From positions 62,001 to 126,000 of the forward strand of contig NZ_OOHJ01000011.1 in the NCBI RefSeq assembly GCF_900323885.1: 64,000 nucleotides of DNA, given 5' to 3'. Of the stretch, positions 43,198 through 51,472 are shown one piece after another (position 1 is the stretch's first letter; each line of letters opens with the position of its first letter). The notes beneath the pieces were generated by a model, which was given only the letters and a program-made list of their open reading frames with translations, did no database searches and was not told the DNA's origin. A program made the position numbers and the translations under genes. The DNA comes from [Actinomadura] parvosata subsp. kistnae. Its GTDB lineage: Bacteria > Actinomycetota > Actinomycetes > Streptosporangiales > Streptosporangiaceae.

Positions 43198-44297
43198 AGC
43201 GGCAGCCTCGCCATGACGCGGTAGCCGCGCCCCGGGCGGGCGCCCGCCTCGAACTCGCCGCCGAACAGGTGCACGCGCTCGCGCAGCCCGGTCAGGCCGT
43301 GCCCGTAGGGGCAGGCGGCGCCGCGCGTGCCGTCATCGGTGACCTCCACGGTCAAGGCGTCCTCCTCGCGTTCGACGCGGACCGCGGCGTGGCGGGCGCC
43401 GGCGTGTTTGAGCACGTTGGTCAGCGCCTCCTGCACGATCCGGTAGACGGTCAGGCCCATCTCGCCGGCGGCGTCGCCGTCGATGCTCAGGTCCACGTCC
43501 AGGCCGGCCGCCCGGGTCCGCGCCACGAGCGCGCCGAGGTCGGCCAGCCCGGGTGCGGGGGCGAGGTCGGCCTCGCCGTCCTCGCGCAGGACGCCGAGCA
43601 GCCGCCGGGTCTCGCGCAGCGCGGACCTGCTGGTCTCCTCGATCGAGGCCAGCGTACGGCTCATCTCCTCCGCCTCCCCCACGTGGCCCGCGACGCCGGC
43701 CTGCACGGCGATGGTGCTCAGGCTGTGCCCGATGACGTCGTGCAGCTCCCTGGCGACGCGCAGCCGCTCCGCGACCGCCTGCGCGCGGGCCCGTTCCTCG
43801 GCCTGCGCGGCCAGCTGCTCGGTGTAGCGCCTGCGCTGGCGCACGGCCGTGCCGGCGGCCCAGGCGGCCACCAGGATGGCCAGCACCAGCCCGAGCTGGT
43901 CGCGGACCGTGCCGGTGACCGGGAAGGCCACCACGCCCTGGACGGTGGCCGCGCCCGCGGCGAGGAGCGGGAGCACGGCCCTGCCGCGCGTGGTCAGCGT
44001 GTAGAGGGCGAGCGGCAGGCAGAGCGGGTCGGCGTGCGGGATCAGGAACTCGCGCATGCCGAGCCCGCCCACCAGGACGATCACGAACACCGCGCGCGGC
44101 CACACCCGCCTGACCGCGACGGGCAGCGCGGTCGCGAGGGCCGCCGCCTGGTCCAGGACGTCGGGCTCCGAGGCGTTGCGCGAGGCGGCCAGCCCGAGGA
44201 ACGAGGCCGCGAGGACCAGGGCGATGGCGGTGTCGACCGTCACCCAGGCCCACTCCGGCACGCGGCTCAGCAGGGGAGGTCGGATCTGTTCGCGCAC
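43194..44297 (-). CDS. Sensor histidine kinase (HisKA_3)
   Basis: A 367-residue membrane kinase. Four or five membrane spans occupy residues 20-160. The phosphoacceptor motif is [15 protein letters not shown]; the ATPase domain has [20 protein letters not shown] and [11 protein letters not shown]. The GTG start was chosen because TAGGTT lies exactly 7 bases upstream (44310-44305) and there is no Shine-Dalgarno sequence; longer readings run into the ABC gene's opposite strand. Confidence 0.92.
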   Translation of the reverse strand: MREQIRPPLLSRVPEWAWVTVDTAIALVLAASFLGLAASRNASEPDVLDQAAALATALPVAVRRVWPRAVFVIVLVGGLGMREFLIPHADPLCLPLALYTLTTRGRAVLPLLAAGAATVQGVVAFPVTGTVRDQLGLVLAILVAAWAAGTAVRQRRRYTEQLAAQAEERARAQAVAERLRVARELHDVIGHSLSTIAVQAGVAGHVGEAEEMSRTLASIEETSRSALRETRRLLGVLREDGEADLAPAPGLADLGALVARTRAAGLDVDLSIDGDAAGEMGLTVYRIVQEALTNVLKHAGARHAAVRVEREEDALTVEVTDDGTRGAACPYGHGLTGLRERVHLFGGEFEAGARPGRGYRVMARLPL

Positions 44298-44385
44298 GGT
44301 AGGAAACCTAGCCGGATCGCCCGGCCGGCCGTATCGGTCCTGAGACCGATGCGCGGGCGCCCGGCGGCGGCCGATCGTGGAGGGC

Positions 44386-45090
44386 ATGATCGAAGTCACC
44401 GGACTCACCAAACGTTTCGGGCGGACGCTCGCCGTGGACGACCTGTCGTTCACGGTCGCGCCCGGCCGGATCACCGGCTTCCTCGGCCCGAACGGCGCCG
44501 GCAAGACCACCACCATGCGGGTGCTGCTCGGCCTCGACGCGCCCACGGCCGGGCGGGCCACCGTGCACGGCCTGCCGTACCGGGAGCTGAGCAGGCCGCT
44601 CACGCGGGTCGGCGCGCTGCTGGACGCGACCGCGGTGCAGGGCGGGCGCACGGCGGAGCAGCACCTGTGGTGGCTGGCCCGCTCGAACGGCCTGCCGCGC
44701 AGCCGCATCGGCGGGCTGCTGGGCCTCGTCGGGCTGGACCACGCCGGCGGCAGGCGCATCGGCGGGTTCTCGCTCGGCATGAAGCAGCGGCTGGGGCTGG
44801 CCGCGGCGCTGCTGGGCGACCCGGAGGTGCTGGTGCTGGACGAGCCGGGCAACGGGCTCGACCCCGAGGGCATCCGGTGGCTGCGCGGGCTGCTGAAGTC
44901 CCTGGCCGCCGAGGGCCGCACGGTGCTCGTGTCGAGCCACCTGATGAGCGAGATGGCGGTGACGGCCGACCAGCTGATCGTGCTGGCGGGGGGCCGGCTG
45001 CGGGCCGACGCCGCGCTCGGGGAGCTGGTGCGCCCCGGCAGGTCGCTGGAGGAGGCGTTCATGGACGTCATCGGAAGGAGCGCGTCGTGA
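44386..45090 (+). CDS. ABC transporter ATP-binding protein
   Basis: A 234-residue ATPase: Walker A GPNGAGKTT, signature FSLGMKQRLG, Walker B VLVLDEPGNGLDPEG, SSHLMSE. The motifs from GFSLGMKQRLG to GLDPEGIRWLRGLL are nearly identical to those of the ATPase at 19507-20421, but the C-terminal extension is shorter. It is probably a drug or lipid exporter, with the permease coupled by a GTGA overlap. Confidence 0.94.
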   Translation: MIEVTGLTKRFGRTLAVDDLSFTVAPGRITGFLGPNGAGKTTTMRVLLGLDAPTAGRATVHGLPYRELSRPLTRVGALLDATAVQGGRTAEQHLWWLARSNGLPRSRIGGLLGLVGLDHAGGRRIGGFSLGMKQRLGLAAALLGDPEVLVLDEPGNGLDPEGIRWLRGLLKSLAAEGRTVLVSSHLMSEMAVTADQLIVLAGGRLRADAALGELVRPGRSLEEAFMDVIGRSAS

Positions 45091-45836
45091 GCGTGCTCGC
45101 CGCCGAGTGGATCAAGTTCAGGACCCTGCGCTCGTCCTGGTGGGCGCTGGGGATCGGGGTGCTGGTGTCGCTCGCGCTGACCGTGCTGGGCGCCGCCACC
45201 GTCATCGGGCGCTGGGATCCGGCCCGCACGAGCGACCAGGCCGCCATGGGGATCGTCGTCGCGGTGTACGTGGGCGTGGTGCTGGCCCAGCTCCCGCTCG
45301 GCATGCTGGGCACGATGACGATCGCGGGCGAGCACGCGTCCGGCATGATCGACACGACGTTCGTCGCGATGCCGTCGCGGGTGCGGGTGCTGCTGGCCAA
45401 GGCGGCCGTCCTGGGCGGGGCCGCGGTGGGCGCTTCGCTGCTCATCTCCGTGCCCGGCTACCTCTTCGGGCGGTTCGTCGCCGCCGCGTACCGTCCCTCG
45501 CTGCTGCCCGCCGGAGCCTGGACGGTGATCGCCGGCGGCACGCTGATGATCGTGGTGACCACGCTGCTCGGGCTGGCGCTCGGCGCGCTCCTGCGCAACG
45601 GCGCCGTGGCGACCGCGGTGCTGATGGCGATCGTGCTCGTGCTGCCGGCCCTGGTCGTCAACCTGCCGTGGGGCGAGCAGGTCAGCCGGCTCCTGCCCGC
45701 GTACCCGGCGCTGCAGCTCATCGAGCAGGTCCCGGACATCATGCCGGACTGGGCGGCGTTCGCCGTGCTGGCCGCGTGGGGCGTGCTGCCGCTGCTGCTC
45801 GCGGCGGCCCGGTACGCCGTCCAGGCGCGGCGGTAG
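45087..45836 (+). CDS. ABC-2 type transporter permease
   Basis: A 249-residue permease with about six membrane spans, starting VLAAEWIKFRTLRSSWWAL and carrying EHASGMIDTTFVAMPSR. It is homologous to the permease part of the fusion protein at 17219-19510, but ends normally at YAVQARR with no hydrolase attached. It works with the ATPase upstream. Confidence 0.92.
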   Translation: MSVLAAEWIKFRTLRSSWWALGIGVLVSLALTVLGAATVIGRWDPARTSDQAAMGIVVAVYVGVVLAQLPLGMLGTMTIAGEHASGMIDTTFVAMPSRVRVLLAKAAVLGGAAVGASLLISVPGYLFGRFVAAAYRPSLLPAGAWTVIAGGTLMIVVTTLLGLALGALLRNGAVATAVLMAIVLVLPALVVNLPWGEQVSRLLPAYPALQLIEQVPDIMPDWAAFAVLAAWGVLPLLLAAARYAVQARR

Positions 45837-45897
45837 CCGGGGCGTCTTCCTGGCGCGTCCCCGAGACGTGACGGCCGTGGCTGCCTACGTTGGGAAC

Positions 45898-47733
45898 ATG
45901 GAGGCAGACAGCAGCGCGAACGGCCGGCTCGGCGACCCCCGCTACCTGCCGATCGGCGAGCACGGCCTGATCGGCGACCTGCGCACGGTCGCGCTCGTGG
46001 GCACGAACGGCACCATCGACTGGTACTGCTGCCCGCGCTTCGACGCCCCGTCGGTGTTCGCCTCGCTGCTGGACGCCGAGCGGGGCGGCTCGTTCGAGCT
46101 GGCCGCCGACGTCCCGTACACGACCAAGCAGTTCTACTTCCCCGACACGAACGTGCTGATCACGCGGTTCTTCGCCGACGACGGCGTGGGCGAGATCCAG
46201 GACTTCATGCCCGTGGAGGGCGACACCTCCGAGGCCGACCGGCACCGGCTGATCCGGCGCGTCACGTGCGTGCGCGGCACGCTGCCGTTCCGTGCCCTGG
46301 TGGCGCCCCGCTTCGACTACGCCCGTCAGGAGCACACCGTGCGGGAGGAGGGCGGGCAGCTGATCTTCGAGTCGCCGTCGCTCACGCTGGAGCTCGTCTC
46401 CAGCGTGCCGGTCGAGCACGACGGGCGCGACGCGCGCAGCCGGTTCACGCTGCGGGAGGGCGAGCTGGCCGTGTTCGCCCTCGACCGGCTCACCTCGGGC
46501 ATCGAGTCGCGCGGCTGCCCGCTGGAGGAGGCCGAGAGGCTGTTCACCGCCACGGTCGGCTTCTGGCGCAAGTGGCTGTCGGCCTCTCGCTACCGGGGCC
46601 GCTGGCGGGAGATCGTGCACCGCTCCGCGCTCACGCTCAAGCTGCTCACCTACGCGCCGACCGGCGGCATCGTCGCCGCGCCGACGACCAGCCTGCCCGA
46701 GCGGATCGGCGGCCCCCGCAACTGGGACTACCGCTACGTGTGGGTGCGCGACGCCGCCTTCTGCGTGTACGCGCTGCTGCGGCTCGGCTTCACCGAGGAG
46801 GCCGAGGCGTTCATGGGCTTCCTCGACGAGCACGTCCGGCTGGACCGGCCCGGCCCCGGCGGGCCGCTGCAGATCATGTACGGCATCGACGGCCGCAGCG
46901 ACCTGCCCGAGGAGGAGCTGCCGCACCTGGAGGGCTACCGTTGCTCGCGGCCCGTCCGGATCGGCAACGCCGCCGTCGGCCAGCTCCAGCTCGACATCTA
47001 CGGCGCCCTCATCGACTCCATCTACCTGTACAACAAGTGGGGCACGCCCATCTCCAGCCGGCGCTGGGAGGAGCTGTCCACGCTGGTCGACTGGGTCTGC
47101 GAGCACTGGGACCAGCCCGACGAGGGCGTCTGGGAGACCCGCGGCGGGCGCCGGAACTTCACCTACTCCCGCCTCATGTGCTGGGTCGCCATCGAGCGCG
47201 CCATGCGGGTGGCCATCCAGCGCGGCCTGCCCGCCGACATGCCGCGCTGGCGGGAGAGCCGCGACGCCATCTACCGCGACATCATGCGGCACGGCTGGTC
47301 GGAGCGGCTGCAGGGGTTCGTGCAGCACTTCGACGACGAGGTGCTGGACGCGGCCGTGCTAATGATGCCGCTGGCCAAGTTCGTCTCGCCGACCGACCCC
47401 AAGTGGCTGTCCACCCTCGACGCGCTCGGCGACGCCCTGGTCTCCGACTCCCTGGTCTACCGCTACGACCCCGAGCTCAGCCCGGACGGCCTGGAGGGGC
47501 AGGAGGGCACGTTCTCGATCTGCTCGTTCTGGTACGTCGAGGCGCTGGCGCGGGCGGGCCGGGTCGAGGAGGCCCGCCTGGCCTTCGAGAAGATGCTCAC
47601 CTACGCCAACCACCTCGGCCTGTACGCCGAGCAGATCGGGCACACCGGGGAGCAGCTGGGCAACTTCCCGCAGGCGTTCACCCATCTGGCGCTCATCAGC
47701 GCGGCCTTCAACCTGGACCACGCCCTCGGCTAG
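45898..47733 (+). CDS. GH15 family glucoamylase/trehalase-like protein
   Basis: A 611-residue protein: an N-terminal beta-sandwich (YLPIGEHGLIGDLRTVALVG, TIDWYCCPRFDAPSVFASLL) and an alpha/alpha barrel with NWDYRYVWVRDAAF. A likely general acid Glu lies in DEGVWETRGG and a base Glu in FWYVEALARAG. Actinobacterial GH15 proteins of this size include trehalases, so trehalose or alpha-glucan hydrolysis is likely. No signal peptide. ATG was chosen because TACGTT lies 6 bases upstream, a leaderless layout. Confidence 0.9.
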   Translation: MEADSSANGRLGDPRYLPIGEHGLIGDLRTVALVGTNGTIDWYCCPRFDAPSVFASLLDAERGGSFELAADVPYTTKQFYFPDTNVLITRFFADDGVGEIQDFMPVEGDTSEADRHRLIRRVTCVRGTLPFRALVAPRFDYARQEHTVREEGGQLIFESPSLTLELVSSVPVEHDGRDARSRFTLREGELAVFALDRLTSGIESRGCPLEEAERLFTATVGFWRKWLSASRYRGRWREIVHRSALTLKLLTYAPTGGIVAAPTTSLPERIGGPRNWDYRYVWVRDAAFCVYALLRLGFTEEAEAFMGFLDEHVRLDRPGPGGPLQIMYGIDGRSDLPEEELPHLEGYRCSRPVRIGNAAVGQLQLDIYGALIDSIYLYNKWGTPISSRRWEELSTLVDWVCEHWDQPDEGVWETRGGRRNFTYSRLMCWVAIERAMRVAIQRGLPADMPRWRESRDAIYRDIMRHGWSERLQGFVQHFDDEVLDAAVLMMPLAKFVSPTDPKWLSTLDALGDALVSDSLVYRYDPELSPDGLEGQEGTFSICSFWYVEALARAGRVEEARLAFEKMLTYANHLGLYAEQIGHTGEQLGNFPQAFTHLALISAAFNLDHALG

Positions 47734-47737
47734 GCGA

Positions 47738-48487
47738 TCACGCCAGGAACGGCAGCACCTCGGGCAGCACGTCGTCCCGGCGCCGCAGCGCCTCGCCGTG
47801 GTCGGCGCCGGGCACGGTGAAGAACGGGGCGCCGTGCGCGAGCGCGAAGTCGCGCATGGGGTCGTGCCACGGGTCGAGGCCGCCCGCGTACATCAGGACC
47901 GGCACCCCTGAGGCGGCCAGCCGCTCGCCCAGGGCGGGCTCGCGGGAGAACGCGTCGTAGTTCGCCCGGTACGCGGCCGCGTCGCCCGCCTCGATGACCG
48001 CCACCTGGTACGGATCGGCCAGCGCCCCCTCCTTGACGATCGCGTACACGTCGTGGTCGCCGGGCAGCCCGAGCGCGGCCAGCACCGCCGGCACCCGGGA
48101 GCGGAAGCCGTCCGGGTCGAAGCCGCCGGCCACCAGCCGGGTCAGCCGCTCGGGGGCGTGGGCGGCCACGGCGTACCCGGTCATGGCGCCCAGCGAGTAG
48201 CCCCAGAACGCGGCCCGGTCGAGGCCGAGGTCGTCGAGGACGGCAGTGACGGACGCGGCCCGGCGCTCGGCCGCGTACGCCGCCGGATCGCGGGGCGCGT
48301 CGCCGGCGCCGAGCCCGAGCGGGTCGATGGCGATCACGGTGTGGGTGGCGGCGAGCACCTTGGTGTAGCCGAGGTGGGCCCAGTGGCCGCCGTCCTCGAA
48401 CATGCCGGGGTGCAGGACGACGGGCGGCCCGCCGTTCCCGGCGACCTGGTAGGCGATGCGGTGGCCGGCGCTCCGCGCGAAATACAC
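47738..48487 (-). CDS. Alpha/beta hydrolase
   Basis: A 249-residue soluble hydrolase with nucleophile elbow GYSLGA (Ser near 98), an acid in YAGGLDPWHD and His in PGADHGEAL. Substrate unknown. The GTG start follows AAGGGG by 8 bases. It is divergent from an HxlR regulator gene, and a GAACGTTC palindrome lies between them, so it is probably the regulator's target. Confidence 0.9.
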   Translation of the reverse strand: MYFARSAGHRIAYQVAGNGGPPVVLHPGMFEDGGHWAHLGYTKVLAATHTVIAIDPLGLGAGDAPRDPAAYAAERRAASVTAVLDDLGLDRAAFWGYSLGAMTGYAVAAHAPERLTRLVAGGFDPDGFRSRVPAVLAALGLPGDHDVYAIVKEGALADPYQVAVIEAGDAAAYRANYDAFSREPALGERLAASGVPVLMYAGGLDPWHDPMRDFALAHGAPFFTVPGADHGEALRRRDDVLPEVLPFLA

Positions 48488-48508
48488 GGCTATACCCCTT
48501 CTGAACAG

Positions 48509-48516
48509 GAACGTTC
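48509..48516. promoter_or_regulatory. GAACGTTC palindrome between hydrolase and HxlR genes
   Basis: A perfect 8-base palindrome flanked by AACAG and TGTT sits 22 bases from the hydrolase start and 61 from the HxlR start. It is followed by a TAAC-rich stretch. HxlR-type regulators typically bind such sites between themselves and a divergent enzyme gene. Confidence 0.55.
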
Positions 48517-48576
48517 TGTTTTGTAACGGGTAACATCCTGGAGGATGATCTCCGGGCCTGAGAAGGAGGCACTTTC

Positions 48577-48951
48577 TTGTCGCAACGGAACACCGCCGTA
48601 ACGGACCAGGTCACCGACTGCCCGCTGCCCGAAGTGCTGCGGCTGATCGGGGACAAGTGGTGCATCCAGATCCTGGTCGAGCTGGGCGCGGGGCCGCGCC
48701 GGTTCACGCAGCTGGAGCGGGCGATCGAGGGGGTCAGTCGCCGCATGCTGACCCTCAACCTGCGCAACCTCGAACGCAACGGCCTGATCACGCGCACCGT
48801 GTACCCGGACGCGCCGCCGAGCGTCGAGTACGCCCTCACGCCGCTGGCCGAGGACGTCCGCGAACCCCTGGAGCTGCTCGCGCAGTGGGCCCGCCGTTCG
48901 ATCCCGGCGCTGATGGCGGCCAGGCACGCGTACGACGCCCGCGTCCAGTAG
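48577..48951 (+). CDS. HxlR family transcriptional regulator
   Basis: A 124-residue winged-helix regulator with CPLPEVLRLIGDKWCIQILV, RRFTQLERAIEGVSRRML and LERNGLITRTVYPDAPPSVE. The N-terminal Cys before the first helix is a common redox or electrophile sensor in this family. TTG was chosen because AAGGAGG lies 7-8 bases upstream. Confidence 0.93.
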   Translation: MSQRNTAVTDQVTDCPLPEVLRLIGDKWCIQILVELGAGPRRFTQLERAIEGVSRRMLTLNLRNLERNGLITRTVYPDAPPSVEYALTPLAEDVREPLELLAQWARRSIPALMAARHAYDARVQ

Positions 48952-48985
48952 CGCCCCGATTTAGTAGCGCTCGGGCGAAATACAT

Positions 48986-49009
48986 CGAAGTTTGATATAA
49001 CTTCGGGCA
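48986..49009 (+). promoter_or_regulatory. MarR operator overlapping a leaderless promoter
   Basis: CGAAGTT-TGATAT-AACTTCG (48986-49005) is a perfect inverted repeat with 7-base arms. It overlaps TATAAC (48996-49001), a -10 element 7 bases before the MarR ATG. Binding would block both polymerase and the start codon region. Confidence 0.8.
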
Positions 49010-49455
49010 TGGCGTCCGCGTCCCAGGATCCCCGCCTCGACGCGCTGGCCCGCGCGATCGAGGACTTCAACGGCTACTACATCCGCCTGCCCTCGGTCCG
49101 GCGGCTCAGCTTCTCGAGCCTGTCCGTGCTGCACACCCTGTCGCGCAGGGGCCCGATGCGGCTGACCGAGCTGACCACGACCGAGCAGCTCAAGCAGCCC
49201 GCGCTGACCAGCCTGGTCGCCAAGCTGGAGCGCGACGGCCTCGTCGCCCGCAGCCCCGACCCGCGCGACGGCCGGGCGGTGCTGCTGTCCCTCACGGAGG
49301 AGGGCGAGCAGGTCGTCCGCTCCCGGCACGCGGACCGGGTGGCTCGGCTGGCCCGCGTGGTGGAGCGGCTCAGCGACGAGGAGCGCGCGGCGCTCGACGG
49401 CTACGCGCGGCTCCTGGGCCGGATGACCGAGATCGCCGCGCGGCTCGACGATTAG
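49009..49455 (+). CDS. MarR family transcriptional regulator
   Basis: A 148-residue winged-helix regulator with FSSLSVLHTLSRRGPMRLTE, LKQPALTSLVAKLERDGLVA and the wing SPDPRDGRAVLLSLT. It lies 8 bases before an epoxide hydrolase gene and behind a perfect inverted repeat, so it probably represses itself and that enzyme. Confidence 0.94.
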   Translation: MASASQDPRLDALARAIEDFNGYYIRLPSVRRLSFSSLSVLHTLSRRGPMRLTELTTTEQLKQPALTSLVAKLERDGLVARSPDPRDGRAVLLSLTEEGEQVVRSRHADRVARLARVVERLSDEERAALDGYARLLGRMTEIAARLDD

Positions 49456-49463
49456 GAGGACAG

Positions 49464-50696
49464 GTGGACGAGCGAGCGTTCCCGCTGGAGCCGGTGCCGC
49501 TGCACGTGCCGGACGAGGTGCTGGACGACCTGCGCCGCAGGCTGAGGGCCACCCGGTGGCCCCTGGATGTGGGCAACGACGACGGCCGGTACGGGGTGCG
49601 GCGGGCGTACCTGGAGGAGCTGGTCGCCTACTGGGCCGACGGCTTCGACTGGCGGGCGGCCGAGCGGGCGATCAACGCCTACGAGCACTACCGGGTGGAC
49701 GTCGGCGGCGTGCCCGTGCACTTCATGCGCAGGCCGGGCGCCGGCCCCGACCCGGTGCCGCTGATCCTCAGCCACGGCTGGCCGTGGACGTTCTGGCACT
49801 GGTCGAAGGTCGTCGACCGGCTCGCCGACCCGGCCGCGTACGGCGGCGACCCGGCGGAGGCGTTCGACGTGATCGTGCCGTCGCTGCCGGGCTTCGGCTT
49901 CTCCACGCCGCTGACGCAGCACCCCGACATGAACTTCTGGAAGATCGCCGACGTCTGGCACGAGCTGATGACCGGCGTGCTCGGCCACGACCGCTACGCC
50001 GCCGCCGGCTGCGACGTCGGCGCGCTGATCGCCGGGCAGCTCGGCCACAAGTACGCCGGCGAGCTGCACGGCATCCACATCGGCTCGGCGCAGAAGCTCA
50101 CCATGTTCAACGGCGACCGCGCGTGGGACCTGAGCGGCGGCGCGCCGATCCCGCCCGGCCTGCCGCCCGAGGTGCACGACCGCATCGTCGAGCTGGACCG
50201 GCGCTTCGCGGTGCACCTGGCGGCGCACGTGCTGGCCCCCTCGACGCTCGCCTTCGGCCTGGCCGACTCCCCCGCCGGCATGCTGGCCTGGGTCCTGGAG
50301 CGCTGGGCGAAGTGGTCGGACAACGGCGGCGACGTGGAGCGCGTCTTCAGCAAGGACGACCTGCTCACGCACGCGACGATCTTCTGGGCGGGCGGCGGCA
50401 TCGAGACCTCGATCCGTACCTACGCCAACAACAACCGCTACCCCTGGACGCCGTCGCACGACCGGTGGCCGGTGGTCGAGGCGCCCACCGGCATCACGTT
50501 CGTCGGCTACGAGAACCCGCCCGGCGTGACGACCGGCGAGGAGCGGCTGCGCTGGTTCCTCGACAGCGACCGGGCCGCCTGGTACAACCACGTCAACATC
50601 AGCGTGCACGACCGGGGCGGGCACTTCATCCCGTGGGAGATCCCCGAGGAGTGGGTGGCGGACCTGCGCCGCACGTTCAAGGGCCGCACGTCGTAA
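49464..50696 (+). CDS. Epoxide hydrolase (EHN domain plus alpha/beta hydrolase)
   Basis: A 410-residue enzyme. The N-terminal EHN domain covers about residues 1-110 (VPDEVLDDLRRRLRATRWP). The hydrolase core has the oxyanion motif SHGWPWTFWHW, nucleophile Asp near 184 in AGCDVGA and His near 387 in GGHFIPWE. It opens epoxides to diols, in detoxification or juvenile-hormone-epoxide-like roles. The GTG start follows AGGAGGACAG. It is in an operon with the MarR gene. Confidence 0.93.
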   Translation: MDERAFPLEPVPLHVPDEVLDDLRRRLRATRWPLDVGNDDGRYGVRRAYLEELVAYWADGFDWRAAERAINAYEHYRVDVGGVPVHFMRRPGAGPDPVPLILSHGWPWTFWHWSKVVDRLADPAAYGGDPAEAFDVIVPSLPGFGFSTPLTQHPDMNFWKIADVWHELMTGVLGHDRYAAAGCDVGALIAGQLGHKYAGELHGIHIGSAQKLTMFNGDRAWDLSGGAPIPPGLPPEVHDRIVELDRRFAVHLAAHVLAPSTLAFGLADSPAGMLAWVLERWAKWSDNGGDVERVFSKDDLLTHATIFWAGGGIETSIRTYANNNRYPWTPSHDRWPVVEAPTGITFVGYENPPGVTTGEERLRWFLDSDRAAWYNHVNISVHDRGGHFIPWEIPEEWVADLRRTFKGRTS

Positions 50697-50702
50697 CCGC
50701 TG

Positions 50703-51215
50703 TCACAAGCCCATCCGGACCGGCTCGCGGGGCACGCCGCCGGCCAGCAGCGCGCCCAGCGCGCCGGCCAGGTCGCGCGGCGAGAACAGCTCGTCCCCGC
50801 GGCCGGCGGCGATCTCCGCCACGCTCCACCACCGCCACGCGCTGATGTTCTCGGCCGCGAGCAGCTCGTCGCTGAGCGTGCCGCGCGGGACGAAGCCGGG
50901 CCGGCGCAGGAGGAAGTAGTCGTTGATCACGCCGTCGTAGCCGGGTGCGTACCGGGGGCCGATCGTGCTCTGGTGCCACACGTGCGGCGGCGGGTCGCCG
51001 TCGAGGCGCAACCCGACCTCTTCCTCCAGCTCGCGGGCCAGCGCCTGGAGCGGCGTCTCGCCGGGCTCGACCCCGCCGCCCGGCATCGCCCACACGACCG
51101 GGCCGCCGTCGGCGGTGAGGTCGATGCGGCACAGCAGCACCCGGTCGTCCTGGTCGAGGATGATGGCGCGGGCCGCCCTGCGCATCCGGAGGGCCGTCTC
51201 CGTGTCGTCCAGCAC
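50703..51215 (-). CDS. NUDIX hydrolase
   Basis: A 170-residue pyrophosphohydrolase with the Nudix box GGVEPGETPLQALARELE followed by EEVGL. The substrate is unknown. GTG was chosen because TACACT lies 7 bases upstream (51228-51223), a leaderless layout. It converges on the epoxide hydrolase gene with 6 bases between stops. Confidence 0.92.
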   Translation of the reverse strand: MLDDTETALRMRRAARAIILDQDDRVLLCRIDLTADGGPVVWAMPGGGVEPGETPLQALARELEEEVGLRLDGDPPPHVWHQSTIGPRYAPGYDGVINDYFLLRRPGFVPRGTLSDELLAAENISAWRWWSVAEIAAGRGDELFSPRDLAGALGALLAGGVPREPVRMGL

Positions 51216-51234
51216 GAGGAGCAGTGTACGGCGC

Positions 51235-51468
51235 TCACTTCCCGCACGTGACGATCACCAGGGTCATGATCCCGGTCAGGATCAGCACCATGGCCGCCAC
51301 CGCGGCCACCTCGGCCCGGCTGACGTGGTCGGCGAAGCGGTCCGGCCCCTCCCGCTCGGCCCGCTCGTTGAACTCGTTGAGCCGGCTGGCCAGGCGCTCC
51401 CCGCTCTGCCGCAGCTCCAGCTCGATCGCCGCCAGCAGGAGCCGCTCGCGCGGCGACAGGCCGTCCAC
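51235..51468 (-). CDS. Small single-span membrane protein, DUF3040-like
   Basis: A 77-residue protein: a charged N-terminal half starting MDGLSPRERLLLAAIELELR, then one membrane span (VAAMVLILTGIMTLVIV). The start motif LSPRE[RQ]-LL--IE--L is typical of the actinobacterial DUF3040 family, of unknown function. It follows ctaD by 4 bases on the same strand, so they are co-transcribed. Confidence 0.8.
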   Translation of the reverse strand: MDGLSPRERLLLAAIELELRQSGERLASRLNEFNERAEREGPDRFADHVSRAEVAAVAAMVLILTGIMTLVIVTCGK

Positions 51469-51472
51469 GGTG

